A stretch of DNA of 39,796 nt from Cecembia lonarensis LW9 (GCF_000298295.1 NZ_AMGM01000035.1:1-39796); one strand, 5' to 3'. Counted from the first letter of the stretch, positions 6,711 through 17,054 are shown. Numbers and translations are program-made. The notes: generated from the letters alone by a model not told the origin.

Positions 6711-9496
6711 CGGACTATTTGAATGGTACCCTTTAATTTTCTTTCCTGTAAGGAAGGATTGAGGGCATCAAACAATACCGTAGCGCTGTAGAAATAGGTG
6801 CCGGCAGGAAGTTCGTTGCCGTTTTTATCTCTGCCATCCCATCGAATAAAAATATCATTTTCAGGTGCATTCAGGCTATTGTAATTGAATACTTCTACGC
6901 CCCATCTGTTGACAATAAATATTTCTACGCCCAGTACAAATCTTGGGCAACGTGCAAATGGGTTGTCAAAGGCCATGAATGTATCATTGATGCCATCCCC
7001 ATTTGGCGTGAAAGTATTCGGTAACTCGTAATTGGGACAATTGTCCACACATACAATGTTACTGGGTTCACTTTCATTTCCTGACCTATCTACTGCTGTG
7101 ATGTAATAGCATCCCCTGAAATTGGGAAGGTTGGTAATACGTGCTTCGAATTCAAATGGCGAATAGGTACCTACAAGATCAAACTGTCCTTCTTCTCCAT
7201 CAGGGTTGAAGTAAAGCCTGAAAGCGCTCAGTTCGTCATCACAGACACCTGAAAAGTCCGGTTCCCAACTCAGATCATGTACAAAATTATTGAAGCCACA
7301 TATTTTATCAGACAGGAATTCTGTGCAATCTGGGCCTTCAAAGGTCAATACCGGTGGGCAGGGCAGTCGGTCATCATCAGGCCTGGCACAGACTATCTGA
7401 GACTTGTTTTCCAAAGGCATTTCGATCATATCTACATTGTATGTGCCCTTGGTAACTACATAATAACAGTATTCAATGTCCCGCTGAAGTGAGGAGCCAT
7501 TATGGCTGCCATCATCTAGGTAGCTGAACCCTCCTGTCGTAGGATCCACCTCTGCAATCAATACGAATGTGTCTGCATCTTGAGCTAGAGGATCCGTTCT
7601 ATTGCGATAAACTTCATGTTTGAATTCGGATACTGCATTGTTCCAAGGAACTGTGAAATTCCAATTTAATTCAATGGCTTCATTGATGATGATAGGGGAT
7701 AATCTTACCGAAGAGGCAGCACTTGAGCTGTCAATGACAGTGTTATTTTCTTTTAAAAGTACCCGATAATTGTAAACAAGGTTTTCAGTATTCAATCCTG
7801 TGTCTGTAAATGAAGTATCTCCGGTGCTGATGACAGAAACCCTATTTTGGTTTCCACTAAATCCTGTGCTTCTGAATAGCTCATAGGTGAAAGGACCTGG
7901 GAATTGCTCCCGGTCGATATCATAAGGTGGTGTCCAACGGACGAAAATCTGTCCGTCTTCTGTATCAGTGGTTTCTACACTCACATTGGTGATCAATGGG
8001 ACATCCACATCCACAGTAATACATATTTCTTCAGAGACGATGCTTTCCCCGAGCCTTGGCGGAGGATATGCAGCAACCAATCGGTAACAATAGGTATTTC
8101 CAGGTGCTAATCCTTCTCCATTGTTATTATCCAGAAAATCAAATACCCCCATATTGGTCGTTCCTACCAGTTCATAACCTGCCCGGATACCTGTTTCACA
8201 GGAATCTGGTTCGTAAGGGTCTGAATTGAGTCTTCTCCATACTTGCATGGTTTCTGCGGTTGACCCGCAGGAATAAGGTTCCCATGATAGTTTGGCAGAC
8301 CTGCCCTGTTGCTGCTCTATGTCTTCAAAGACGGGAGGAGGGCCTACAACCTTGATGTTCCAGGTGCGGATATCCACTAAAGCCGGGCCTGACCTAGGCT
8401 GATCTGTAATACGGACCCTGACTTGGTATTCTCGGGCCCGGACATGGCTACATACGGTCTGCCAGTCAAATTCAATGATTCCAGGGCTGGACTGAAATAC
8501 AGAAACCGGTGAATAAGTAGCGGGCGAAGTGGTGATCTCTATGGGATCACCAAAAACTTCAATCCTAATGGGATCTCCATCCGGATCCGAACCTTGGATG
8601 ATTTCTGTTATCCGGGTTCCTGCTACCACACAGAGATCAGGCGGAAGTATGATTTCCGGTCTTTGGTTATTGGTGTTTTCTATGATGATCTGCATATCCC
8701 GGACCACATAGCCAATGAGTTGGTATTCTCCTGCAATTTTCCGCCATTCCTGTATTTGAAAAGCAACATTATACTGGCCTGCAAGGCCAGGTGCATCCCA
8801 AATCAGGTCGCCTGTAATTGGGTCCATAGATATGAATGGATTGCCTGATCCATCTTCCCTGTTGAAACTGAATTCTGGAGATGCGGGACTTCTATAGTTG
8901 TTGACAAAACGCTGGAACCCCTGCTTGGGCTTGACGGTAATTTCATCAAAGAAATAGGCTAAACTGTCACCATCCGGGTCATAGGCTCCTGGATTATGGA
9001 TATATCGGATATTGACGCCCCCATTATCTACAGGAGGAATCGTAAGGATAGGCGAGTTATTGATCCCGATAAAAGGATCAATGGTAATCATGGTTTCTAC
9101 ATAAAATGGCGTATCCACCGAATTGTCCATGTTCAGGGTTCGGTCGTTCCTGTTAAATTCCCTAAACCTAATAACATATTGTCCTGGCCCTTGATAGGTA
9201 TGGGTGACCACAAATGTATTTTTCTCTATTTGATTGCCCAGGGATTCTACCAAAACAAAATCACTTTCTGTATTCAGCCTGGCTTCACGACCATCACCAA
9301 AATTGATGTCACCTGGTCCAAATATTACATTGGAACGGGTATCAGTATAGCCTACAACAGTGATTCTATAGGTTAATGTCTGGGGATTAACGCGCTCGGC
9401 AGTGATTTCACCTGCGCGTATGTGTGTGGCATGAGCTTGATAAGATCCAAAAAGGATCGATAAAAAAACAAATAAGTAGCTTATTCTCAATTGCAT
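6707..9496 (-). CDS. T9SS type B sorted gliding-motility-associated surface protein
   Basis: The 929-residue protein starts with a signal peptide (about 1-23) and then THIRAGEITAERV, a segment common in long Bacteroidota surface proteins. Fibronectin-type and cadherin-like beta-sandwich repeats follow, with DPDGDP-like calcium-binding loops at about residues 170 and 305. The last ~105 residues begin with LPNTFTPNGDGINDTF, the hallmark of the CHU_C type B sorting domain. That domain sends proteins through the type IX secretion system to the surface. The role is likely adhesion or gliding support, but no ligand can be named. No T9SS machinery is in the window. Confidence 0.88.
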   Translation of the reverse strand: MQLRISYLFVFLSILFGSYQAHATHIRAGEITAERVNPQTLTYRITVVGYTDTRSNVIFGPGDINFGDGREARLNTESDFVLVESLGNQIEKNTFVVTHTYQGPGQYVIRFREFNRNDRTLNMDNSVDTPFYVETMITIDPFIGINNSPILTIPPVDNGGVNIRYIHNPGAYDPDGDSLAYFFDEITVKPKQGFQRFVNNYRSPASPEFSFNREDGSGNPFISMDPITGDLIWDAPGLAGQYNVAFQIQEWRKIAGEYQLIGYVVRDMQIIIENTNNQRPEIILPPDLCVVAGTRITEIIQGSDPDGDPIRIEVFGDPIEITTSPATYSPVSVFQSSPGIIEFDWQTVCSHVRAREYQVRVRITDQPRSGPALVDIRTWNIKVVGPPPVFEDIEQQQGRSAKLSWEPYSCGSTAETMQVWRRLNSDPYEPDSCETGIRAGYELVGTTNMGVFDFLDNNNGEGLAPGNTYCYRLVAAYPPPRLGESIVSEEICITVDVDVPLITNVSVETTDTEDGQIFVRWTPPYDIDREQFPGPFTYELFRSTGFSGNQNRVSVISTGDTSFTDTGLNTENLVYNYRVLLKENNTVIDSSSAASSVRLSPIIINEAIELNWNFTVPWNNAVSEFKHEVYRNRTDPLAQDADTFVLIAEVDPTTGGFSYLDDGSHNGSSLQRDIEYCYYVVTKGTYNVDMIEMPLENKSQIVCARPDDDRLPCPPVLTFEGPDCTEFLSDKICGFNNFVHDLSWEPDFSGVCDDELSAFRLYFNPDGEEGQFDLVGTYSPFEFEARITNLPNFRGCYYITAVDRSGNESEPSNIVCVDNCPNYELPNTFTPNGDGINDTFMAFDNPFARCPRFVLGVEIFIVNRWGVEVFNYNSLNAPENDIFIRWDGRDKNGNELPAGTYFYSATVLFDALNPSLQERKLKGTIQIVR

Positions 9497-9673
9497 GAAT
9501 TTTCTGCTTTTAATCCCCTTATACGAATGTAATCAAATCAGGATGAAAATATCCCAAATATTCAAACAATAAAAATAAACACTTGGTTAAAAAGTCATAA
9601 AACAAAAGTTTGTTTAGATTCTGAATTTAATTATTTAGAACGTTTTAAAATAAGTGTATGGTTAGTTTTTGGA

Positions 9674-9704
9674 TTGTTTGCTAAGTTTTCCAAATGTAAA
9701 TTTG
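9674..9704 (+). promoter_or_regulatory. sdhCAB promoter
   Basis: TTG (9674-9676), 20 bases, then TAAATTTG (9697-9704) matches the Bacteroidota primary-sigma consensus in both boxes and in spacing. Transcription would start near 9711, leaving a leader of about 40 bases before sdhC. Confidence 0.7.
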
Positions 9705-9752
9705 GCCACAAAGAATCAATCAAAAATTAACCGAACATTTAAGCGAAAGTAT

Positions 9753-10433
9753 ATGAGTTGGGTATCCAAAACCTTAAGCAGCACCTTAGGCCGAAAACTA
9801 TTGATGGCCCTTACGGGTTTGTTTCTGATTATATTCCTTATTGGACATGTTTCCGGAAACACCCTTTTATTTAAGAATGACGGAGGAGAGGCATTTAATA
9901 TTTACGCCAAGTTTATGACCACCAATCCGGCCGTTAAAATATTATCCTACCTCACTTACATTTCTGTCCTAGCACACGTGGTGTATTCCATCATTTTGAC
10001 CAGGCATAACAAATCTGCCAGACCAGTAGCTTATGCCAATAGCAAGGCATCCACCAATTCCGCTTGGACTTCTAGAAATATGGGGGTCTTGGGCACCATC
10101 ATCCTCATTTTCCTGGTGATACACTTACAAGGTTTCTGGTATAAGATGCATTGGGGAGATATTCCAATGGTGACTTATGCTGGTGAACAGTACAAAGATT
10201 TGTATTCAATTGTATTTTTTGCCTTTCAATCAGAGCTTTTAGTAGGGCTTTATGTGCTATCCATGGTTTTCTTGGGACTTCACCTTTCCCATGGATTTGA
10301 AAGCGCCTTTCAGACATTAGGTTTGAACCATGTAAAATATTCACCCGCAATCAAAAAACTAGGTTTGGCATTCAGCATCATTGTACCAGCACTTTTTGCA
10401 AGCATGCCTTTGTATATCTATTTCATGAATTAA
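9753..10433 (+). CDS. sdhC: Succinate dehydrogenase cytochrome b subunit (type B)
   Basis: This is the single membrane anchor of a type B succinate:quinone oxidoreductase. It carries two haems b and the quinone site. The 226-residue protein has five hydrophobic helices. Histidines at H32, H75, H124 and H177/H180 lie in them as expected haem ligands. I chose the ATG at 9753 (MSWVSKTLSS) because an upstream in-frame ATG at 9669 lies before the promoter boxes and adds a non-conserved leader. It is the first gene of sdhCAB and no sdhD is present, as expected for this class. Confidence 0.93.
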   Translation: MSWVSKTLSSTLGRKLLMALTGLFLIIFLIGHVSGNTLLFKNDGGEAFNIYAKFMTTNPAVKILSYLTYISVLAHVVYSIILTRHNKSARPVAYANSKASTNSAWTSRNMGVLGTIILIFLVIHLQGFWYKMHWGDIPMVTYAGEQYKDLYSIVFFAFQSELLVGLYVLSMVFLGLHLSHGFESAFQTLGLNHVKYSPAIKKLGLAFSIIVPALFASMPLYIYFMN

Positions 10434-10445
10434 ACACGATCAAGT

Positions 10446-12380
10446 ATGATTTTAGATTCAAAAATTCCAGAGGGTCCTTTAGCAGAAAAGTGGTCCAAAC
10501 ATAAATTCAACGTTAAGCTGGTCAACCCTGCTAATAAGCGTAAATATGATGTCATTGTGGTAGGAACCGGGCTTGCCGGTGCGTCTGCAGCAGCATCTCT
10601 GGCCGAATTGGGCTACAATGTGAAAGCATTTTGCTTCCAGGATAGCCCAAGAAGGGCGCACTCCATTGCAGCACAGGGAGGTATCAATGCTGCCAAAAAC
10701 TACCAAAACGACGGTGATTCTGTTTTCCGTTTGTTTTATGACACGATCAAAGGTGGTGACTACAGGGCAAGAGAGGCCAATGTTTACCGCTTGGCCGAAG
10801 TGTCTGTCAATATCATTGACCAATGTGTAGCACAAGGCGTACCATTCGCCAGAGAATATGGTGGACTTCTGGCCAACCGTTCATTTGGTGGCGCACAGGT
10901 ATCAAGGACTTTCTATGCCCGGGGGCAGACCGGACAGCAATTGTTATTGGGTGCTTATTCAGCACTTTCCAGACAAGTTGCCAATGGAAAAGTAAAATTG
11001 TATCCACGTACTGAAATGATGGATGTGGTTACCGTAGACGGAAAAGCTCGTGGTATCATCACAAGAAATCTGATTACCGGCGCCATTGAATCTCACAGTG
11101 CCCATGCCGTACTGTTGTGTACTGGTGGTTATGGCAACGTGTTTTTCCTTTCCACCAACGCAATGGGTTCCAATGTAACCGCAGCTTGGAGGGCACATAA
11201 ACGAGGTGCCTTGATGGCAAACCCTTGTTTCACCCAAATTCACCCCACCTGTATTCCTGTTTCTGGAGATCATCAGTCCAAGTTGACCCTGATGTCAGAA
11301 TCCTTGAGAAATGATGGTAGGGTATGGGTTCCGGCGACGAAGGAAATAGCAGAAAAGCTTAGAAAAGGTGAAATCACTGCCAATGATATCAAAGAAGAAG
11401 ATAGGGATTATTTCTTGGAAAGAAAGTATCCTTCTTTCGGTAACTTGGTGCCCCGCGACGTAGCCTCTAGAAATGCCAAATATGTCTGTGATGAAGGTAG
11501 AGGAGTAAATGAAACCGGTGAGGCGGTCTTCCTGGACTTCCGTGATGCCATCATCAGGGATAGCGAAGATGTAATCCGTGCCAGGTATGGAAACCTTTTT
11601 GATATGTATCAACAGATTACCGGTGAGAATCCATATAAGGTACCTATGAAGATTTATCCAGCGGTTCACTACACCATGGGTGGACTTTGGGTGGATTACA
11701 ATTTGATGACCAACATTCCTGGCTTATATGCCTTGGGAGAAGCTAATTTCTCCGATCACGGCGCCAATAGATTGGGAGCTTCAGCCTTGATGCAAGGGCT
11801 TGCTGATGGCTATTTTGTGATTCCTTACACCATAGGTGATTATTTGGCGCAAACTCCTTATACCAAAACTCCAACAGATCATCCCGAATTCCAGAAGGCA
11901 GAAGCAGATGTGAAAGCCAGAATTCAAAAGCTGTTGGATATTCCAGGTGAGAAAACAGTGGATTACTTCCACAAGAAACTGGGCAAGATCATGTGGGATT
12001 ATTGTGGAATGGCCAGAACTGAAGAAGGCTTGAAAAAGGCCAAAGCAATGATCAAGGAGCTTAAAGCCGAATTTTGGACCAATGTGAATGTATTAGGGGG
12101 CAATGAAGAGCTTAACCAATCTTTGGAAAAAGCCCACCGTGTAGCCGACTTCCTTGAATTGGGAGAACTGATGGTGGATGATGCCTTGAACAGGAATGAA
12201 TCCTGCGGCGGACACTTTAGAGAAGAATATCAGACGCCTGAAGGGGAAGCCTTAAGGGATGATGAGAACTTTGCTTATGTAGCTGCTTGGCAATATGTGG
12301 GTGAAGGTGAGGAAGAAGTCCTGCACAAGGAACCTCTTGTGTTCGAGAATGTGAAGTTGACCCAAAGAAGTTACAAGTAA
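10446..12380 (+). CDS. sdhA: Succinate dehydrogenase flavoprotein subunit
   Basis: SdhA oxidises succinate to fumarate in the TCA cycle with covalently bound FAD. The 644-residue protein has the dinucleotide-binding motif [13 protein letters not shown] (38-50). H72 in AHSIAAQGG is the predicted FAD-linking histidine. Downstream are the substrate-site segments [16 protein letters not shown] and [10 protein letters not shown]. The length fits the Bacillus/Bacteroidota-type subunit. It starts 12 bases after sdhC and 27 bases before sdhB. Confidence 0.97.
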   Translation: MILDSKIPEGPLAEKWSKHKFNVKLVNPANKRKYDVIVVGTGLAGASAAASLAELGYNVKAFCFQDSPRRAHSIAAQGGINAAKNYQNDGDSVFRLFYDTIKGGDYRAREANVYRLAEVSVNIIDQCVAQGVPFAREYGGLLANRSFGGAQVSRTFYARGQTGQQLLLGAYSALSRQVANGKVKLYPRTEMMDVVTVDGKARGIITRNLITGAIESHSAHAVLLCTGGYGNVFFLSTNAMGSNVTAAWRAHKRGALMANPCFTQIHPTCIPVSGDHQSKLTLMSESLRNDGRVWVPATKEIAEKLRKGEITANDIKEEDRDYFLERKYPSFGNLVPRDVASRNAKYVCDEGRGVNETGEAVFLDFRDAIIRDSEDVIRARYGNLFDMYQQITGENPYKVPMKIYPAVHYTMGGLWVDYNLMTNIPGLYALGEANFSDHGANRLGASALMQGLADGYFVIPYTIGDYLAQTPYTKTPTDHPEFQKAEADVKARIQKLLDIPGEKTVDYFHKKLGKIMWDYCGMARTEEGLKKAKAMIKELKAEFWTNVNVLGGNEELNQSLEKAHRVADFLELGELMVDDALNRNESCGGHFREEYQTPEGEALRDDENFAYVAAWQYVGEGEEEVLHKEPLVFENVKLTQRSYK

Positions 12381-12407
12381 TTTAGAAGCATTAAACTCTT
12401 ATTCGCC

Positions 12408-13157
12408 ATGAATTTAACTTTAAATATCTGGAGACAGAAAAATAACGCCGACAAAGGAGGCTTTAGAGAATATAAAGTGTCCGATGTTTCCAAAGACATG
12501 TCTTTTTTGGAAATGTTGGATGTATTGAACGAACAATTAGCAGGAAAAGGAGAGGATCCTGTGCATTTTGATCATGATTGCCGTGAAGGTATCTGTGGGA
12601 TGTGTTCCTTGTATATCAATGGCAAACCTCATGGTCCTTTGCAGACGACTACCTGTCAGTTGCACATGAGGTCCTTTAATGACGGAGAAACCATCACTAT
12701 TGAACCTTGGAGGGCTAAGGCCTTTCCAGTGGTGAAGGATTTGGTGGTGGACAGGTCAGCTTTTGACCGCATCATTCAAGCAGGTGGTTATGTGTCCGTC
12801 AACACAGGCGGTGTTCCTGACGCCAATGAAATACCTATCCCAAAAAAGATTGCGGATGAGGCATTTGACGCTGCTACTTGCATCGGTTGCGGTGCCTGTG
12901 TAGCGGCCTGTAAAAATGCTTCTGCCATGCTGTTTACCTCTGCCAAAGTTTCCCAATTGGCGCTTTTGCCACAGGGACAGGTAGAACGTAAAGAGAGGGC
13001 AGAAAAAATGATTGCGCAGATGGATGCCGAAGGCTTTGGTGCATGTACCAATACCGGTGCCTGTGAAGCAGAATGTCCAAAAGGCATCAGCATCACCAAT
13101 ATTGCACGTATGAACAGGGAATACTTCTCTGCTGTAGTAAGCAGTGAGAATGTGTAG
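12408..13157 (+). CDS. sdhB: Succinate dehydrogenase iron-sulfur subunit
   Basis: SdhB passes electrons from FAD to the haem/quinone subunit. The 249 residues show all three clusters. The 2Fe-2S cluster uses C58, C63, C66 and C83. The 4Fe-4S cluster uses C158, C161 and C164 in [12 protein letters not shown]. The 3Fe-4S cluster uses C168 or C213 with C219 and C223 in the [14 protein letters not shown] region. It ends the operon and is followed by a strong terminator. Confidence 0.96.
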   Translation: MNLTLNIWRQKNNADKGGFREYKVSDVSKDMSFLEMLDVLNEQLAGKGEDPVHFDHDCREGICGMCSLYINGKPHGPLQTTTCQLHMRSFNDGETITIEPWRAKAFPVVKDLVVDRSAFDRIIQAGGYVSVNTGGVPDANEIPIPKKIADEAFDAATCIGCGACVAACKNASAMLFTSAKVSQLALLPQGQVERKERAEKMIAQMDAEGFGACTNTGACEAECPKGISITNIARMNREYFSAVVSSENV

Positions 13158-13180
13158 ATAGATTAAACTATATAATACTT

Positions 13181-13208
13181 GGCTCTGAATAATTTCAGAG
13201 CCTTTTTT
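13181..13208 (+). terminator. sdhCAB terminator
   Basis: GGCTCTGAA (13181-13189), loop TAAT, TTCAGAGCC (13194-13202), then six T. The stem is a perfect 9 bp, 23 bases after the sdhB stop. Confidence 0.93.
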
Positions 13209-13219
13209 ACTTTTTTGTT

Positions 13220-13969
13220 TTGATTTTTTTAGAGGATGGGACAGTTTGGGTTCATGATGTTGTTTCAACCTTTATGAAAAGATTTCTTTTCGATATCAAA
13301 AGTGATGCTATTGTAATTGAGGAAATTGAAAGTATGACATTTATGAATCCTATTTTATCTTCAGTTTATTTGAGGAATGACCAATTTTATACTACTACTC
13401 AAGCGATAGTCCCTTTTTCCAGATTCTTGGTCTATTCTCAGGAAGGTGATCAAATGTCTGGAGTTGGAGATTATCCGGATTATGGCATAGAAATGCCATC
13501 CATGGTGGCAGTGGATGTTTTTTCTGGCCAATTAATTTCCAATCCCCAAAAGGATAAAATGGTATTGGCTTATGAATATACAGATTTGATCGAGATCTAT
13601 GATGAGAAAGCTAATCTTCTAAAAAGAATTCACGGTCCACATCAATTTGTGCCTGATTTTGATATCGGTGATCGCTCTGGAACGCCATATATGAAGCGGG
13701 TATTTAATAAAATTCAGCATGCTTACAAATCTTTGGCTGCAAGTGAGAAACTGATTTTTTTATTGTACGCTAATGGTAAAACAGTAAAACCTGGAGAAGG
13801 GGAGACCTCCATTCATCATAATAAAGTTTTAGCCATTGATTGGGAAGGTAATCCCCTGGCATTTTATGAGTTAGATCATGCTGTAACTTCTATAGCCGTG
13901 GATTGGAAAAAAAGAATAATCTATGGATTGGACAGGATTGAATCAGAAGTCTATGCATTTCCTTTTTAA
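13220..13969 (+). pseudogene. 5'-truncated BF3164-like (TolB-like propeller) gene
   Basis: The open frame of about 249 codons can only start at a TTG eleven bases after the sdh terminator T run. It opens mid-fold (LEDGTVWVHD) with no signal peptide or lipobox. The body resembles BF3164-type lipoproteins, which are predicted beta-propellers: a GDYPDYG segment, short beta repeats such as DLIEIYDEKANLLKRIHGP, and the end SIAVDWKKRIIYGLDR. Intact members are typically about 100 residues longer at the N-terminus with a lipoprotein signal. Upstream in-frame codons reach a TAA inside the terminator hairpin at 13190-13192. I infer the 5' end was deleted and the gene is dead, though the remaining frame is uninterrupted. 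Confidence 0.65.
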
Positions 13970-14027
13970 GTTAAGCCGAAATTGTTGTTAGCCATTATCT
14001 CGGTTTTAAATAGATGTTTTCTTTCTT

Positions 14028-14056
14028 TTGGACTACTTTTATTTTTTGTACCTTTG
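14028..14056 (+). promoter_or_regulatory. Promoter of the symporter/GNAT/racemase unit
   Basis: TTG (14028-14030), 18 bases, TACCTTTG (14049-14056) fits the Bacteroidota promoter form with a slightly short spacer. The symporter ATG follows 49 bases later. Confidence 0.5.
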
Positions 14057-14105
14057 AAAAATCATATTTATTTGAAATTTTATTTGATTTAAAGGAAGGG
14101 GATTC

Positions 14106-15548
14106 ATGCATTACATAGACCTCGGCATCTTTGTCGGGTACATGTTGTTGATGCTGGGAGTAGGGTACTACTTCATGCATCAAAATAAAAATCAGGATGA
14201 TTATTATGTTGGCGGTAGAAATATAGGCAGTTGGCATATTGGTCTTTCAGTAGTGGCCACAGATGTTGGGGGTGGTTTTTCGGTAGGACTTGGGGGGCTT
14301 GGATTTGTGATGGGGCTTGCAGGCAGCTGGATGTTGTTTACCGGGCTTTTAGGGGCCTGGTTGGCTGCAGTGGTGTTGATTCCCCGGGTAAAGAGCGATC
14401 CTGCTTTTGCCAATTTTTATACTTTTCCGCAGATATTCGACCACCTCTTCAATCGGAAAGTTGCTTTGGTGGCTGCTTTCATTTCCCTCATTGGTTATTT
14501 AGGTTTTACCTCCTCACAACTATTGGCTGGGGCCAAATTGGCTTCGGGGACTTTTATTGAGTTAGGGCTTACCGAGGCCTTGGTACTCATGGGCATCATT
14601 GCGGTGGTGTATACTGTTTTGGGAGGACTCAAGGCAGTCATCTATACAGATACGGTACAGTGGATCATCCTGATGCTTGGATTTATTCTGATCGGCCTTC
14701 CCGTTGCCTATTTTCATGTGGGAGGCTGGGAGAGCATTCAGGCTACTTTGCCGGAATCCTACTTTTCTTTATCTAACTTACGTTGGCAGGATTTGGCCAA
14801 TTGGGGCATTACGATAATCCCGATTTGGTTCATCGGCATGACGCTCTATCAAAGGATTTTTGCAAGCCGGGATGAGAAGTCGGCCAAAAAAGCCTGGTTT
14901 ATCGCTGGTTTTTTTGAGTGGCCCATCATGGCATTTATGGGGGTATCCCTCGGTTTGCTGTCCAAAGTGGCCTTTGAGCAGGGTCTTTTGATCATTGATC
15001 TGGATGTAATGGATCCTGAAATGGGCTTGCCTATTTTATTGCGCACCATACTTCCGCCCGGAATACTAGGTTTGATGATGGCAGCTTATTTTTCAGCCGT
15101 CCTCTCCACCGCGGATTCCTGTTTGATGGCAGCTTCAGGAAATCTGAGCACCGATGTGCTTGGCAAATGGTTGAATCCCAAAAGTGAAAATACACAGATC
15201 CGCTACAGCCAACTCTTTACCTTGATTTTAGGTGTTTTGGCCTTGTCCTTGGCATTGCAAATGACCAATGTCCTGGATCTGATGCTGTACAGTTATGCCT
15301 TTATGGTTTCGGGTTTATTGGTGCCCATATTATTTGGTCTGTTTACTAAATACAGGAATCCACAGGCTGCCATAGCTGCCATGATTTCAGGTGGGGCGAT
15401 GACAGCAGGGCTTGGAATGATGGACTGGGAGCTATTTTTGGGCTTAGATCCAAATTTTTTCGGAGTTTTTACTTCTTTAGCAATGTATTTGCTTGTAATT
15501 ATGGTGTATAGAATTAAAAATCAAAATAAAATTAAAGAATATGCTTAA
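14106..15548 (+). CDS. Sodium:solute symporter family transporter
   Basis: The 480-residue protein has about 13 hydrophobic segments. It shows SSS-family features: an early DDYYVGGRNIG segment (about 31-41) and SAVLSTADSCLMAASGNLSTD in the middle-to-late part. This family couples sodium entry to uptake of amino acids, sugars, vitamins or similar solutes. The solute cannot be read from the sequence. The stop overlaps the start of the GNAT gene by eight bases and the racemase follows at once. I infer an amino acid or amino-acid derivative as substrate. Confidence 0.9.
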   Translation: MHYIDLGIFVGYMLLMLGVGYYFMHQNKNQDDYYVGGRNIGSWHIGLSVVATDVGGGFSVGLGGLGFVMGLAGSWMLFTGLLGAWLAAVVLIPRVKSDPAFANFYTFPQIFDHLFNRKVALVAAFISLIGYLGFTSSQLLAGAKLASGTFIELGLTEALVLMGIIAVVYTVLGGLKAVIYTDTVQWIILMLGFILIGLPVAYFHVGGWESIQATLPESYFSLSNLRWQDLANWGITIIPIWFIGMTLYQRIFASRDEKSAKKAWFIAGFFEWPIMAFMGVSLGLLSKVAFEQGLLIIDLDVMDPEMGLPILLRTILPPGILGLMMAAYFSAVLSTADSCLMAASGNLSTDVLGKWLNPKSENTQIRYSQLFTLILGVLALSLALQMTNVLDLMLYSYAFMVSGLLVPILFGLFTKYRNPQAAIAAMISGGAMTAGLGMMDWELFLGLDPNFFGVFTSLAMYLLVIMVYRIKNQNKIKEYA

Positions 15549-15981
15549 GATAGAAACTTTATCCGCTAAAGATCAGGCCACCTATTTGCAGAAGAAGGAG
15601 ATAGCTGATTTCCTTTTTGTGCATTTGGAAAAATACGGCGATCCGCATCAGCATATCATGAATTGTCTGGATTATGCTTTGGATCAGGCTGTGGATAAAG
15701 GTGGCTTCACAGTAGCCGCTAGGGAAGAAGGTAAAATTGTTGGTGCTGTGGTAATGAATAAAACAGGTATGTCCGGTTATATTCCTGAGAATATTTTGGT
15801 TTACATCGCAGTAGATGCTTCCCAAAGAGGCAAGGGTGTAGGTAAGAAATTAATGCAAACAGCTATTGACTTGGCTAAGGGAGATATTGCCCTGCACGTA
15901 GAACCGGATAACCCCGCCAGAAAATTGTATGAAGCCCTTGGATTTACCAACAAATACCTTGAAATGAGACTGAAGAAATAA
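15541..15981 (+). CDS. GNAT family N-acetyltransferase
   Basis: The 146-residue protein is a single GNAT domain. The acetyl-CoA pyrophosphate-binding motif QRGKGVGKKLM (95-105) and the C-terminal NPARKLYEALGF segment are both present. GNAT enzymes acetylate amino groups of small molecules or proteins. It begins within the last codons of the symporter (ATGCTTAA overlap), and the racemase starts two bases after its stop. The context suggests acetylation of an amino acid or related amine handled by the neighbours. This is inference. Confidence 0.88.
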   Translation: MLKIETLSAKDQATYLQKKEIADFLFVHLEKYGDPHQHIMNCLDYALDQAVDKGGFTVAAREEGKIVGAVVMNKTGMSGYIPENILVYIAVDASQRGKGVGKKLMQTAIDLAKGDIALHVEPDNPARKLYEALGFTNKYLEMRLKK

Positions 15982-15983
15982 AA

Positions 15984-17054
15984 ATGGCTTACCTTACATT
16001 ACATAAAAAAAAGCTCCAGGATAATTTTGATTTCCTGAAAAAAATGTTCGATGAACACGACGTTTCTTGGGGTATAGTGTCTAAGTTACTATGTGGAAAC
16101 AGAATGCTGTTGAAGGAACTTATTGATTTGGGGGTACATGAAATCCATGATTCCAGGATCAGTAATCTGGCGAAAATCAAGGAAATTGATCCCAATGTGC
16201 AAACTGTTTACATCAAGCCAGCATCTAAAAGGAACATCGGGAAATTGGTAAAATATGCGGATGTCAGTTTAAATAGTGAACTGACCACCATCCGATGGAT
16301 TTCAGAAGAGGCCCAAAAACAAGGAAAGACCCATAAAATCATCATTATGGTGGAGACGGGCGACCTCAGGGAAGGGGTGATGGGAGACCATTTGGTGGAA
16401 TTCTATGCCCAGATTTTTGAACTCCCCAATATTGAGGTGATTGGTTTGGGTACAAATTTAAATTGTCTGAATGGGGTCATGCCCTCTACAGATAAACTGA
16501 TTCAACTTTCACTTTATAAGCAGATCATTGAATTGAAATTTAACAAACAGATTCCATGGGTATCTGCTGGCACATCTGTCACAATTCCATTGATGCTTCA
16601 TCAGCAACTTCCTAAGGGTGTCAATCACTTTAGGGTAGGAGAGACTTTGTTTTTTGGGGTGGATTTATTTGAGGAAAAATTGATTGAAGGCATGCATGGG
16701 GATGTATTTGAACTGTTTGCTGAAATTATAGAAATGCAAGAAAAACCCTTGCTGCCTTCAGGTATACTTGCTGCCAACCCTCAGGGTGAAACAGCAGAGA
16801 TCGACGAATCCCTGTATGGTAGGACCTCTTATCGTGCAATTCTGGACATTGGATTGCTTGATGTAGACCCGAAATACCTGATTCCTGAAGATGGGGAGTT
16901 TGAAATTTTGGGTGCCAGTTCTGACATGCTGATCTTGAATTTGGGTGATAATCCTAAAAAATATAAAGTCGGAGATACGGTGAAATTTGGCCTTAAATAT
17001 ATGGGCGCATTGAGCATTTTGAATTCCAGTTATGTGGACAAAGTAGTGAATTGA
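15984..17054 (+). CDS. Alanine/ornithine racemase family PLP enzyme
   Basis: The 356-residue protein belongs to the alanine-racemase-N fold group, closest in style to Orr/YhfX-type racemases. The predicted PLP lysine is K34 in WGIVSKLLCGN, with the conserved HDSRISNLAKI segment after it (55-65). The C-terminal beta domain is present. Orr of Clostridium interconverts L- and D-ornithine, but other members act on other amino acids, so the substrate is not assigned. Canonical alr is a different branch, so this is unlikely to be the cell-wall enzyme. The TGA stop is followed in the same frame by a beta-barrel remnant. Confidence 0.82.
   Translation: MAYLTLHKKKLQDNFDFLKKMFDEHDVSWGIVSKLLCGNRMLLKELIDLGVHEIHDSRISNLAKIKEIDPNVQTVYIKPASKRNIGKLVKYADVSLNSELTTIRWISEEAQKQGKTHKIIIMVETGDLREGVMGDHLVEFYAQIFELPNIEVIGLGTNLNCLNGVMPSTDKLIQLSLYKQIIELKFNKQIPWVSAGTSVTIPLMLHQQLPKGVNHFRVGETLFFGVDLFEEKLIEGMHGDVFELFAEIIEMQEKPLLPSGILAANPQGETAEIDESLYGRTSYRAILDIGLLDVDPKYLIPEDGEFEILGASSDMLILNLGDNPKKYKVGDTVKFGLKYMGALSILNSSYVDKVVN

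Noticed and set aside
9669-9752. Upstream ATG for a longer SdhC
   Set aside because: The extension lies over and before a promoter with both consensus boxes, and the protein is normal length from 9753.
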